The notes: a model not told the origin generated them from the sequence alone. A stretch of DNA of 64,000 nt from Crocodylus rhombifer (GCA_038503035.1 JAVSML010018985.1:62001-126000); one strand, 5' to 3'. Numbered from the stretch's first letter, positions 31,830 to 41,868 are shown. Made by a program: numbers and translations.

Positions 31830-32650
31830 CCTTATCATAGAAGGAAAACAGGTTAGTCAGGCATGACTTATTCTTGGTGAATCCAGGCTGGCTGTTCCTG
31901 ATCACCTTGTTCTCTTCTAGGTGCTTCACAATAGATTCCTTGAGGACCTACTCCATGATCTTTGCAGGTATTGAGGTCTGGCTGACTGGTGTGTAATTCC
32001 CTGGATGCTCCTCCTTCCCTTTCTTAAAGATGAGTGTTATTTTTGTCCTGTTTTGATCATCAGGAACCTCACCTGACCTCCACACGCCCTCAAAAAGGAT
32101 CACTAAGGACTCCAAAATTACCTCAGCCAATTCCTTTGGTGCCCTTGGTTGCATCCCATCTGTCCGTGCTGACCTGAAAGCATGTAGCTTCTCTAAGCAA
32201 CCCAAACCTGTTCTGCCATTACTCTGGGCTGTTTGTCTTCTTCCCTATCTTTGCTGCCTTGTAACTGCACTTGTCATCTGGTAGTTGCTCCTATTGGTGA
32301 AGACTGAATTAAAAAAGGCATTAAATACTTTAGTCTTGTCCACATCATCTGTAACTAGATTGCCTTCTGCATTGTAAGGGACCTGTGGTTTCTTGGTTCT
32401 TTACTTACTTGCAGAATCCATTTTTATTCCCTTTTATATCCCTTGCCAGTTGGATCTCAAATTGTACGTTGGCCTCCCTCATTTTCTCCCTGCTTGCCTA
32501 TTCGGTACTCTTACGCCCTCTCCAAGTGTCCACTTTTTGTAGGATTCCTTGTTGAGTTTCAGCTCATTGAAGAGATTGCTGTCTAGCCCTGCTAGTCTCC
32601 TGCTGCCCTTCCTGCTCTCCCTAATGTGCGGCCAGCTCTCCTGGGTTTCT
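31830..32650 (-). mobile_element. CR1 LINE (minus, 3-segment element), RT fingers and linker
   Basis: Resumes the CR1 after the unknown insertion. The frame 31948-32205 holds DGMQPRAPKELAEVI, WRSGEVPDDQNRTKITLIF and KKGKEEHPGNYTPVSQTSI, the finger motifs of CR1 RT. Further upstream (larger coordinates) the inverse of 'KWTL.EGVR'-type linker sequence continues to about 32640. The 5' limit is uncertain; sequence to 32900 could be more of the same. Confidence 0.7.
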
Positions 32651-33190
32651 TTACCACTCGGTCTTCCTTCCCAGGGGATCTGCCCACCAGATCCCTTTGT
32701 TCATTGAAGACTGGAGAAAGAAAGGTAGAAATACTTGAATATCACTTCTCAGTTTTGCACTGAACAATGAATTTTCTGAGCGAGTTTTATGCTCTTGGAA
32801 AGCCTCTAAAATGAATTGTTGTAGCAGAGCAGACTGCACTAGGTTTCTAGCATCACCTGGGTAAGTAGGGCTCTGCTGTTGTCCCTGTTTTTCCAACAGC
32901 CTCTTGGTGACAGCTCCCTAAGGCCCAGGTCCCCAAAGGTGCTTAGGATGCCTTCACTTCTGTTGACTTAAATGTGAGTTGGGGCCCCAAGTACTTCTTG
33001 AGTTTGTGGGCCTAAGAGACTTTGCTCAAGGTCAAGAAGAGTCTGGAGCAAAGCTGGAGCTTAACCTCTGGTTTCTTAAGTTGTAGGTTAGTGTCCTTAC
33101 GACAACACCACCCTTCCTTGCGTGCAATGGCAGGTCTGCTAGTCTCTAAATAGCCCCTGGTAAGTACCTTGGGCTTCCCGGTTTCAGTAG
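32651..33190. other. Unassigned sequence
   Basis: It may contain further 5' CR1 sequence in the first 250 bp, but this could not be confirmed. No gene was recognised. Confidence 0.3.
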
Positions 33191-33194
33191 GATC

Positions 33195-33605
33195 CGAGTC
33201 CCTCTAGTCCAGCGTCCTTTCTTTGTCGGTGGCCGGTACCAGCTGCTCCTCCAGGGTTCTTGCACTTCTTCTGGAGGCAGAAGTGAGATAATTTTCCCCT
33301 TGCCTTAACTTGCAACCTAGTCTTCAGTAATCGCAGGTTGGCGTCGGCTCCAAAGCAGGACGTGTAATATTCCTTCCAGAATGTGTATGGTTAACACGGC
33401 AGCTCTTGATATTCCTCCTGTCTTGTTTTGAGTCTTAATTCTTAGCCTCTTTGGGGCTGAGGTCCCAAGTTTTATTATGCACCTGTGAAAAAAGATTTTC
33501 TTGTAGCAGTTTTGAATTTGCCACATATTTAATTTCATTCGGTGTGTGGCTGTTCTTGTAGCACGAAGCAGGGAGGAGGAGGATTCCAGACTTGTTTTCC
33601 TTATG
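33195..33605 (-). mobile_element. Old CR1 LINE 3' region (minus)
   Basis: On the plus strand 'tctagtccagcgtcctttctttgtcggtggccggtaccagctgctcc' (33206 on), then 'cagttttgaatttgccacatatttaatttcattcggtg' (33508 on), are the inverse of the older CR1 family's 3' and C-terminal blocks. Heavily mutated. Confidence 0.5.
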
Positions 33606-33614
33606 AAACTATCA

Positions 33615-33770
33615 CCCTTAGGTGTTAACACTGGAATAGAGCATCTAGTCCAATCTCCTATATATCGCAGACTCTCATGTGTCTCCTGTCACCTCTGGAT
33701 TGTGCCCAAAAACTTGTGTTTGGCTAAAGCAGAACTTCCAGACAGCAGATCTTCCTCTTAACATGCCCTC
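33615..33770 (-). mobile_element. Old CR1 LINE 3' end (minus)
   Basis: 'gagcatctagtccaatctcctatatatcgcag' and 'acttgtgtttggctaaagcagaacttccag' read as the inverse of an old CR1 3' end, with the tail at the left. Short and decayed. Confidence 0.45.
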
Positions 33771-34164
33771 CCATTAACCTTACCCCAAAATGAAAATTGG
33801 CCTTTTAATTCTAGTCTTTGCTTTCTGTCTCCAGGCTGGTTTTTCATCCAAGACGAAATGTTGCCTCTTGACCCATGGCTACTTATGTTCTTAAGTAGCC
33901 ATTTGTACAGGACTTTGACAAAGCACCCGAATAGCCTAAGAGCTTGTTTGCATTAAGAGGGTTTGGTATAGTATGTTTCTGTATATAAATGTTTTTGTAA
34001 AACAGCTTGTCTAAAACAATTGTGTCCCCACAGCCAAGCAGTAGCTGCCTCTTGCCATAACTGCTTGCTGTATTTTAAGTGTCTGCTCTTTCTGATAGGA
34101 GGAAGAAGTGCAGTGAGTTCTCCCCACCCTAATATTCCAGACATAGAGGCTTTCTCTGCAAATT

Positions 34165-34251
34165 GTGTAAGCCACAGTGTTGAAGCTAGATAGGACCTCG
34201 GGGGTCATCTAGTCCAAGCCTGCTCACCCAGGCAGATTCAGCATCCTGAAC
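34165..34251 (-). mobile_element. CR1 LINE 3' end (minus), part 1
   Basis: 'gctagataggacctcgggggtcatctagtccaagcctgctcacccaggc' is the inverse of a CR1 terminus. Interrupted by the following hAT-like element. Confidence 0.6.
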
Positions 34252-34492
34252 CAGTGGTTGGTGATGATGTTTTTGTTTCAGGGGTTGCTTTAGTGGGGCT
34301 TACCTCTGAGCACGGTTCTGCTGCTGCCGTGGCCTGTGCCACTGTCACGGGAGCCAGAGCTGCAGCCTCTGCTCCCCACTGCAGGGCTACCACCGCTGCT
34401 TCTCCCTGCTGCTGAGCCGCCAGCCTCACAGGTTGGATCAAACCGCTCTGCAGGCTGAAGTCAGCCCCTGGGCCATAAATTGCTAACTCCTG
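34252..34492. mobile_element. hAT-like miniature element nested in CR1
   Basis: It begins CAGTGGTTGGTGATGATG and ends, inverted, CAGGAGTTAGCAATTTATGG. The flanks TCCTGAAC (34244-34251) and TTCTAACC (34493-34500) match at 5 of 8. The right terminal block matches the 7.75-kb element. The interior is GC-rich. The surrounding CR1 is continuous when it is removed. Confidence 0.6.
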
Positions 34493-34800
34493 TTCTAACC
34501 TATCCCAAAGAGATGCCCACCCAGTCTCTTCTTGCAAACCTCCCAGGGAAACGACTCCACAGCTTCCCTGGGCAACTTGTTCCATTCTCTGTTGGTTTGA
34601 CAATTGAAAGTTTTTTCTGAAATTTGATCCTAATGTCCCTTGAAACCCACGGCGTCTTGTCCTGTGATCTGTGGCAAGGGAAAACCGTGTTTGTCCATCT
34701 CCTTTGTGGCAGGCTTTCACATATCTTGAAACTGCTTTCATATCCACCCTTGTGCTGCTACAGTGAGCTGACCAGTTGAAAACGAGTACTAAGCATGTCC
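34493..34800 (-). mobile_element. CR1 LINE 3' region (minus), part 2
   Basis: 'cccagtctcttcttgcaaacctcccagggaaacgactccac' and 'cttgttccattctctgttggtttgacaattgaaagttttttc' are inverse CR1 C-terminal sequence. The 199-codon minus frame (34238-34837) crossing both parts is a composite of CR1 and hAT DNA, not a gene. Confidence 0.6.
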
Positions 34801-34929
34801 TTTTTAGGCATAGTTCACTGATTTTGTGGAAGTGCATTTTCTTATGTGTACAGCATGTGTAATTTTATGAAATTGTTAAAACTTTATCAGTAATATTTCT
34901 TAAGTATTGGATAGTGCAAACTTGTAGGG

Positions 34930-35212
34930 CAGTGAGTCTGTCTTTTTAGATTTGAGGCAGCCCTGGACAGATTGGAGGTGGCCCTTGGAAAATGCCAGCT
35001 CTTCATTTTCACTCTCTTGTTTTTGCCTACAGAAAAATTACAGAGCAGTTTTCCTATTGCAAAGAACTCCGAAAGACTGCAGCTATGGATTTCTGTTTGA
35101 AACCTCCAGGTTTATCATGTGAATCATGTTTGTAAACCTAACTGCTAACATTATGTGGGCACCTTATGGCATCCTTGAAAGGGTCTCAAGGCACCCCAGA
35201 GTTAGGGAAACG
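34930..35212 (-). mobile_element. hAT-like miniature element, CAGTGGTTCTCAACC family, copy 2
   Basis: Inverse of the 21.6-kb element: 'aatgccagctcttcattttcactct', 'ttgcaaagaactc', 'gtgggcaccttatggcatccttgaaagggtctcaaggcacc'. The left end CAGTGAGTCTGTC is mutated and the right end is poorly preserved, so boundaries are approximate. Confidence 0.6.
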
Positions 35213-35303
35213 AAGCAAAAAAAAATCAACAAAAATAGTGCAGAGTTTGGAAGAGAACAGTTCAGTGCGACACACTCATGATGCTCAGAGGTGGGCTGGT
35301 GGT

Positions 35304-37290
35304 ATCATAGAATCATAGAAGTCGGGTCTGAAGGGACCTAGTAGATCTTCAAGTCCGACTCCCTGCCTGGGCAGGAGAAAAAACTGGCCTCAAATAACTG
35401 CCGCCACGTAGGCATCAAGCCTTGTCTTAAAGCCCCCAGGGTAAGAGCCAGCACCACTTCCCTAGGAAGTTGGTTCCAGATCCTAGCTGCCCTTACTGTG
35501 AAGTCGTTCTTGCGGATGTCTAATCTAAACCTCCTCTCCAACAACTTGCGGCCGTTATTCCTTGTTATGCAGCGGGGGAGGGGCACTCGGGGAAACAAGG
35601 TCTCTCCCAAAGCCTTCTAGTCCCCCCTAGTGAGTTTATAGACGGTCACCAGGTCCCCCCTCAGCCTTCTCTTGTGGAGGCTGAACAGGTTCAGGTCCTG
35701 CAGCCTCTCATTGTAGGGTCTGCCATGTTGTCCCCTGATCATGCGAGTAGCCCTCCTCTGGACCCTCTCCATGTTGTCCACATCCCTCCTGAAGTGCGGT
35801 GCCCAGACCTGGACGCAGTACTCCAGCTGCAGCCTGACCAGAGTTGCATAGAGGGGGAGGATCACCTCCCTGGACCTGCTCGAGATGCACCTGTGGATGC
35901 ACGAGAAGGTCCGGTTAGCCCTGCCAACCGTGACCTTGCATTGTCGGCCCATGTTAATCTTGAAGTCAGTAATGACTCCAGGATCGCTTTCTGCCTCCGT
36001 GCTCTCAAGAAGGGAGTTTCCCATCTTATAAGTGTGCTGCTGGTTACTACTGCCCTTGTGTAGCACCCTGCACTTGTCAGTATTAAAACGCATCCTGTTT
36101 TTGTTAGCCCACCCCTGCAACCTATCCAGGTCTTGCTGCAGTAATTCCCTCCCTACTAGCGTGCTCACCTCACCCCAAATTTTGGTATCATCACCGAATT
36201 TAAACAGGTTGCTTTTCACTCCGTCATCCAAATTGCTGATAAAGAGATTGAACAGCACAGGCCCAAGGACCGAGCCCTGTGGGACGCTGCTGCCCACTTC
36301 CCCCGGATCGAATATGACCTCCACCCCCACCCTCTGAGTATGACCCTCCAGCCCATCTGTAATCCATTTGACTGTGTAGGCATCAATGCCACAGTCACCC
36401 AAGTTTTTAATGAGGATGGGGTGGGAGACAGTGTCAAAGGCCTTGCTGAAGTCCAGAAAGACTACATCCACGGCAACACCTGCATCCAATGCTTTTGTGA
36501 CCTGATCATAAAAGGCAATCAGGTTGGTCTAACATGACTTGCCCCTAATGTAACCGTGCTGGTTGCCCTTGAGCATTATCCCTGAAGCCAGCCCATTGTA
36601 GATGTGCTCCTTGATGATCTTCTCAAAGAGTTTCCCTAGGATTGAGGTAAGACTGACGGGCCTATAGTTCCCCGGGTCCTCCCTCCTCCCTTTTTTAAAG
36701 ATGGGGACCACGTTGGCTATCTTCCAATCATCCAGCACCTGACCCAAGCACCATGAGCGCTCGTAAAGCTGTGCCAAGGGCCCTGCAATAACCCCTGCTA
36801 GCTCCCTCAACACCCTGGTGTGGAGAGCATCTGGACCCACTGATTTGAACACGTCCAGCCCCTCCAAAAGCTCTCTAACCTGGTCCTCTCCAACCTGAGG
36901 TCTGGCAGCGTTCCCCTTGAGTCCATCTTGCATAATGGTGGGGAAGTCCTGGTCCCTGGACAAGAAAATGGAGGTGAAGAATTGGTTAAAGAGGTCTGCT
37001 TTCTTCTCTGGTGCAACCACCAGATTGCCCAGAGAATCTTGCAGGGGCCCCACGTTTCCCAGTGCTTTCTTCATCCTCCCTATATATTTGAAAAAGGACT
37101 TTTTATTATCTTTGATCTTGGACGCTAGTCCTAGCTCTATGTCCGCTTTAGCTTTCCTGACAGCTCCCTTACAGGGCCAAGCAGAGGAGGTATACTTCTC
37201 TTTGGAGATAGCACCCCCCTTCCACCAGTTGTACACCTCCTTTTTGGCAATTAGGCATTCCCGGACACCCTTGGGCACTCTTGCCCCCCT
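35304..37290 (-). mobile_element. CR1 LINE copy d (subfamily 2), longest minus-strand copy
   Basis: The 3' tail 'atcatagaatcatagaag' (35304-35321) is followed by inverse 3' untranslated sequence and ORF2 back to the start of the RT fingers. It is about 2 kb, 5'-truncated at nearly the same place as copy f (PKGVRECLIAKKEVYN). It shares with copy c the unusual DPGVITDFKIN stretch and lies 9.4 kb from it in the same orientation. Confidence 0.9.
35400..37278 (-). pseudogene. CR1 ORF2 reverse transcriptase remnant (subfamily 2, ~600 codons in pieces)
   Basis: Segment 1 (36529-37278, 249 codons) has KKSFFKYIGRMKK, DWKIANVVPIF and [19 protein letters not shown]. Segment 2 (35617-36489, 290 codons) has [37 protein letters not shown], the active site FGDD (36187-36198) in place of FADD, then CIHRCISSRSREVILPLYA. 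Segment 3 (35338-35610) has [19 protein letters not shown] and [11 protein letters not shown] stop between segments 1 and 2 (TGTCAGACC read as a stop-bearing CHVRP context near 36533) and a frame change near 35615 break it. The endonuclease is absent. Confidence 0.88.
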
Positions 37291-37292
37291 TG

Positions 37293-38590
37293 CTTCTTGT
37301 TGGGATGGTCATCCTGGGGAGCTGGAGTTGGGAGGGCAGGAGGGGACTGGTCAGTCATTGTACACATGCATCTGGAGGTTGTTCTTGTGTTGGACGTGTA
37401 TTCAGATGCTGCAGAATTAGGACATGGCTGCGTGCAGGCAGCCCCGAGAAGGCTGTTGCAGCCTTGCAGTGTTCGTTTCGAAACAGGCTATTGTTTTAGG
37501 CTTAAGCTTTCTTTAGCAGCATCTCGATATCAGCAGGAAGTGCCGTGAAAAATAAAGAGACTTCTGCAATAATTATTCTGAATCCAAGCACTTAGCCGTG
37601 CTGCGAGTCTGACCCAGACTAGCAGAGTTTCTTAATCTTTGTTTATTTTTAAATATGTCACTTTTGGAAATACACCTCATAAAATGCAGAGGTAGCAGAT
37701 ATGTCGGGGCATTGCTCCAGCAGGGAAGCAAAGCGCTTTCTGTTTGCTCTGGTTAGTTCCTGCTGCTCCACTTACAATCCTGGGAAGGGAGGCCTTGTTT
37801 TTGTTTATTCCTTTGCATCCTCAGCAGGGAACGGCATTTGGCCAGGAGGCAGTGGGAGCGTGGAGCACGATGGCAAAAGGCATCTGGTGGTTGTGGCCTG
37901 TCAAACTCCAGAAAAAATGTTTTTCAAGTGTGGATGCCATTTTCAGCATAGAGGAAGGAGCCTGAGGCTACCGCCAGCGTGGGCAGAGGATGTGATATAT
38001 ACACTACTAACTGCTGTAGCACATCCACTGTCCTGAGTGGACGTCACGTTAGAGTAGGATGTGGAGATGAAAGGTGGCAGTAAAAGCCCCAAGCAAGCCC
38101 CTGGCCCCTCAGTAGCACCCCACACCCCTCCACCACTGTGGGCAAGCTCCAAACAAGCCATGCACATGCGGCTCTCAGAATTTCCTTGCTGGCCAGGTGA
38201 AGCAAGGTGCTGTGTGCACAGGCTGCTGAGTGCCTGGCTAGAGGCAGCATTAATACTGCTTTGGAGAAAGTGGAGTAAAAGGAAAGGAGATTTAGGGGAC
38301 CCTCGGAGACCTGGCAGTTGGCTCTTGGGTCAGTTGTTTTGGTGAACTTCCGGACTGGTGGTTGGCACCTTTTTAAAGCCTTCCAGTGTAACATCATTCC
38401 CACCTCGCCTCTGGTGGTTCTTCCATCTTAATGACTTACCCCCCCAACACTGTTTCTTTTCTGCCTGTCCAGGAGAAATGAAGGGGCACTCAGGGGATGG
38501 GGATGCACAAACAGGAAGGATTAACGTACGACCCTAGTCTGGAAGCAGTGTGAAATGAACAGAGCTGTTGGCACAGGGAGAGAATAGTCT
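37293..38590. other. Unique-looking sequence
   Basis: No gene or confident repeat was recognised; the 119-codon minus frame 38044-38403 shows no domain. Confidence 0.4.
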
Positions 38591-38594
38591 AAGG

Positions 38595-38791
38595 CAATGT
38601 AGTCAACCTTTTTGGCAGTTATGCTACAGATTAACTCTGTGCCCTCCCTGGTCATCATCTCCTGCCTGTTCTGCTACTCTGTTTTCTGCTTCCTGCCCTG
38701 TCTGCTGCCTGTCCCCTCTCTGGCCTGCCATGTGCCACATGCAGGCTGCCTGTGCTGCTTGTGGCAGATGAGCCTCAGGTTGGCTACCCTG
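38595..38791 (-). mobile_element. hAT-like 'gcagagcagcag' family element, copy 2 (inverted)
   Basis: The ends CAATGTAGTCAACC and, inverted, CAGGGTAGCCAACC match at 11 of 14. The flanks GTCTAAGG (38587-38594) and GTATGGGG (38792-38799) agree at 5 of 8. The interior is the inverse of copies at 13.1 and 41.0 kb ('tctgctactctgttttctgcttcctgccctgtctgctgcc'). Confidence 0.65.
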
Positions 38792-38799
38792 GTATGGGG

Positions 38800-39365
38800 G
38801 AAGAGAGCCCAGGGAATTAGCAGACAGGCAGACCTGGCAACATGCAGAGCCCCTGGCACATGGAAAGGGAGATCGATGGGGTGCACAGAGCCCCTGCTTG
38901 TAGTGGGCAAGTGAACAGAAGAGTGGGCCCACAGAGCTCCTAGCATGAGTGAGAAGGCAGGAAAACTTGGAGAAGGGGGACATGGGCTTGCAGGAAAGGA
39001 GTGGGGGCCAGATGGTTGAGGAAGTGCATGAAGCAGAGGTGGAGGGTGGCACACGGGACCATGCTGGGAGTGGAAGACTGCAGAGAGCTCAGCTTACAGG
39101 AGCTCTGAAATGCACCACCCGTGCTGGAGAGCGTGAGTCTTCCCATTTGCCAGGCAGGACATCCAGGTCACATGGAAGTCGGCCACCTCTTCCCATAGCT
39201 CATGGTTATGCTACTTTTCACTGCTGCATAGGCTGTCCCATCCCTTGGTGTGCGTGCTTGTGTGAGAGCAGCTTCCTCTTCCATTTCTCACCGATCAGAC
39301 AGTGCCGTGGCTGTCGGCACAGACCACGGGAGTGCTCTTGTTCCTTATTGCTTTTGCTGTGTCCT
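38800..39365. other. Unassigned G+C-richer sequence
   Basis: No gene was recognised. Plus and minus frames of 126-160 codons overlap here without any domain. Confidence 0.35.
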
Positions 39366-39369
39366 GACT

Positions 39370-39500
39370 GGCAATATCTTTGGAGCAGGGGCCATCTTCT
39401 TGTTAAATGTGTTTTTTTTATAACCCCTTGAGCACAGGATAATGGGTCTTCATGCTTGGCCCCTCAGCCAGACCAGCATATAAATGATAAATAATAAAAG
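39370..39500 (+). mobile_element. L2/CR1-like LINE 3' end
   Basis: 'atctttggagcaggggccatcttcttgttaaatgtgtt' followed by 'cccttgagcacaggataatgg' and 'aaatgataaataataaaag' has the order of a common amniote LINE 3' end (ctttggggcagggacc... agcacaatgggg... aataataata). Compare 43184-43275. Confidence 0.5.
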
Positions 39501-40004
39501 CTTGAAGTCCTTGGCATGTCTTAGGCAAGTTCTCAGAGGAAGCATTGTTTTACAACCAGTGTTTTGTCATCTTCTAAATGTACTACTTTAAGATATTTAT
39601 AAATACAGGAAACTTTTTGTTTAACTCTGTATGGGAATCATAGAAACATACTTTTGACTGGGAAAGTATCTGTAACTGTTCCCTGTTTATACATAAGAGG
39701 CACAAGTCCTACCCGGCTGACTTGTAGGCCCTTAACATTGTGTCTCTGCAATTCACACATTACTAACTTAACCTGGAGCATTTCTGCCTCCGTAAGCATC
39801 CCCAGTGCATACAGTGTTTGCTTAACCATAAAGCTGGAGACGCAGGGTTGTCCTGGACTGCCAAGGGATGCTGAAAAGCTGTACCACTTTCAGGACTTGG
39901 GCATGAATTTGAGTGGGCGAGTTGGTGGCAACACTAGTTCCTCGCCGAGCAGGGCAAGCTCTGCTTACCCCTTTATTCTCTGCGTTACATGATGTGTGTT
40001 TCAG
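39501..40004. other. Unique-looking sequence upstream of candidate exon
   Basis: No repeat was recognised. Non-repetitive DNA here is compatible with an intron. Polypyrimidine/AG candidates at 40001-40004 and 40021-40030. Confidence 0.35.
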
Positions 40005-40030
40005 TCTTTCCCTGCAAATATCTTGTCTAG

Positions 40031-40084
40031 TTGTAATGGCTTTGGAATTAGCAAGCTCCCCTGGAGATCCAGAGCATTTTTTCG
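40031..40084 (+). CDS. Candidate coding exon 1 (weak)
   Basis: Bounded by a possible acceptor ('atcttgtctag', ending 40030; an alternative ends at 40004) and a strong donor (G|GTGAGT at 40085). It reads VMALELASSPGDPEHFF plus one leftover base (phase 1). The next candidate exon begins with the two bases that complete a codon, so the frame stays open across the 182-bp gap. No protein family was recognised. An ATG at 40036 could be internal. The acceptor is mediocre; chance is a real alternative. Confidence 0.3.
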
Positions 40085-40266
40085 GTGAGTGCATTTAATT
40101 AATGTAGCTTGGGAGTGTGCACAGGCTGTTAACGACCCTGTAAATTCCAGTTGTCATTTCCAGTAAGAAATATTTGTGCCTTCTAGCAAGGCACTACTGT
40201 AAACCCAACGGGGAGGAGACACTAGCTGCTTTTCTTACATGAAGTCTCCCGCTTTTTGTCTTTCAG

Positions 40267-40309
40267 AATATGACAAACTGGGCTTTCTCCTGAACCTGGA
40301 CTCAAAATT
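40267..40309 (+). CDS. Candidate coding exon 2, 43 bp (weak)
   Basis: Preceded by a strong acceptor ('ccgctttttgtctttcag', ending 40266) and followed by GTGAGT at 40310. Joined in phase to exon 1 it reads EYDKLGFLLNLDSK. The DxxGF arrangement is seen just ahead of the catalytic domain in several TBC-type Rab GTPase-activating proteins, but this is only a vague resemblance. No partner exon downstream could be recognised. Intron 40085-40266 would be unusually short. Confidence 0.3.
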
Positions 40310-40315
40310 GTGAGT

Positions 40316-40875
40316 AGCCTGGTGGAAATGCCGTTGTTTGTTGTTTTTGCCGTTTGCCTTGTAGACAGCAGTTCTGGGGTCCCTCGTGCTGTGTGGATTG
40401 GCCTGCAGCACAGTGCACTGCCATGTGGGAAAGCCCGAGCTCCAAGGCTGCTCCTTGACTTTCTCTGCCTTGTGCCTTCTCAGGCAGGCAGATACTTGGG
40501 TTCACCATCAGGAAAGCCTATGTGGCTGCTCAAGGGATTAACACTGGCCAGAAACCTGCCTGTCTTTCTGCCCTAAGAGTCCTATTCCAAATCTGCAAAA
40601 TGAGGGGAAGTCAATTAAACACGTGGAATTGAGGGAAATGGCAGCCAGCTGCCATGTGAATGGGGATTTGGAGGCCTTTAATTGGGAGGAGCTGGAAACC
40701 TGCAGTTCCTTCACATTTGGACCATTCCCATGCAATGCTGTAGCTTTTTGTAAAAGGATGGGAGTGGTGACGAGATGTTTGCCAGTGAGAAGCTGAAGTT
40801 TAATGGACTGCACTGCTTATCAGAAAGATGGGGAGGTGACTGTGGTGTCTGCATACCTTCATGGGGAGCTAGTAG
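40316..40875. other. Unique-looking sequence
   Basis: No gene or repeat was recognised. Confidence 0.35.
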
Positions 40876-40879
40876 GTAT

Positions 40880-41029
40880 TAAACAGCTCTTTTAACATAG
40901 GGGAAGAAGACGCAAGAAGTCTTAATGGGAGAAGTTAGACAAATTCACACTAAAAGTAAAGCCCATGCTTATAACAGACTGCTTGACCACTGGAACAAAC
41001 TACCGTGGGAAGCAGTGGACCCTCTAGTT
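40880..41029 (+). mobile_element. Old CR1 LINE 3' region, part 1
   Basis: 'gttagacaaattcacactaaaagtaaagcc', 'accactggaacaaactaccgtgggaagcagtgg' match the C-terminal end of old CR1 ORF2. Split by the following element; resumes at 41333. Confidence 0.65.
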
Positions 41030-41324
41030 CAGGGGTGGGTCACCCGCAGCTTGAGTGCTACAAGTGGCACAGGCAGCTTGTGGGTGGCACACAGCAGTTT
41101 TGGGGAGGGGGCAGGCAGCACAGCAGCAGATGGGGAGGGGACCAGAAAGCAGAGCAGCAGATCAGGCAGGGAGTACAAAGCAGAAAGCAGAGCAGCAGCT
41201 TGGTCAAGGGATACAGGGCAGGGAGAAGAAAGCAGAGCAGCAGATCAGGTGGGGGGAAAGGGATCAGAGCAGCATTCGAAAATGTGGGGCTAATTTGTCT
41301 GCCAAAAAAAATCAGTCCCTGCTA
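41030..41324 (+). mobile_element. hAT-like 'gcagagcagcag' family element, copy 3, nested in CR1
   Basis: It starts CAGGGGTGGGTCACCC and ends 'aatcagtccctgcta'. The flanks CTCTAGTT (41022-41029) and CTGTAGTT (41325-41332) match at 7 of 8. The interior is built of imperfect 'aaagcagagcagcagatcagg' units spaced about 40-50 bp apart. Its presence inside a CR1 gives clear borders and defines the family's ends. Frames of 91-122 codons over it arise from the repeat. Confidence 0.75.
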
Positions 41325-41332
41325 CTGTAGTT

Positions 41333-41487
41333 ATTGATGCCATCAAGTCCAGCCTGGATGCCTTGCTGCTGGATGCTTTCCTTCGTTACTGAGCTCAGAA
41401 CTGAGTAACATGGCAAAATGCTGTGACTCTTGCGATACAGCTCAGAAAAGATGATCCGATACTTGCTTCTGGCCTTAAGGTCTCTGA
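41333..41487 (+). mobile_element. Old CR1 LINE 3' end, part 2
   Basis: 'catcaagtccagcctggatgcc' continues the ORF2 C-terminus, and 'agatgatccgatacttgcttctggccttaaggtctctgaa' is the CR1 3' terminus. With part 1 it forms one element. Confidence 0.7.
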
Positions 41488-41570
41488 ACTGGGATGGGGG
41501 TGCTGGTGTGTGTGGCAACAGCGCTGGCAGTTTGCCATGTCAGAGGTTTTGAAGGCTCAAAAGTCTCAGA

Positions 41571-41860
41571 CAGTGGTTCTCAACCTTCATAGACTCAAGG
41601 CAGCCCCAAAAGATGCCAGCTCTTAGTTTTCACTCCTTTTTCTACTCAGGAAGAATAATACAGCAGGTTTTCTGTCACAAAGGACTCAGGAAGCCCACAG
41701 CAGGGCAGAATGGTTTTAACACTCTGGATTTTTATTTCAGATTGTTGGGTTCACCTTGTGGATCACATTTGTGCGCCTAATGATGCTAATGTTATGTGGC
41801 ACCCCTGAAGGGATCTCAAAGCACCCTAACGTGCTGTGGCACCCTGATTGAGAACCACTG
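41571..41860 (-). mobile_element. hAT-like miniature element, CAGTGGTTCTCAACC family, copy 3
   Basis: The ends CAGTGGTTCTCAACC and, inverted, CAGTGGTTCTCAATC are nearly perfect inverted repeats. The flanks GTCTCAGA (41563-41570) and GTCTAAAC (41861-41868) match at 5 of 8. The interior is the inverse of the 21.6-kb element, with better preserved ends: the best copy of this family in the window. Confidence 0.78.
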
Positions 41861-41868
41861 GTCTAAAC

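Noticed and set aside
34238..34837. 199-codon minus-strand frame
   Set aside because: It is a chance fusion across a hAT-like element and the CR1 sequence on both sides.
40925..41337. Three overlapping plus frames of 91-122 codons rich in A, E, Q, S
   Set aside because: Produced by the 'gcagagcagcag' repeat units; three frames are open together.
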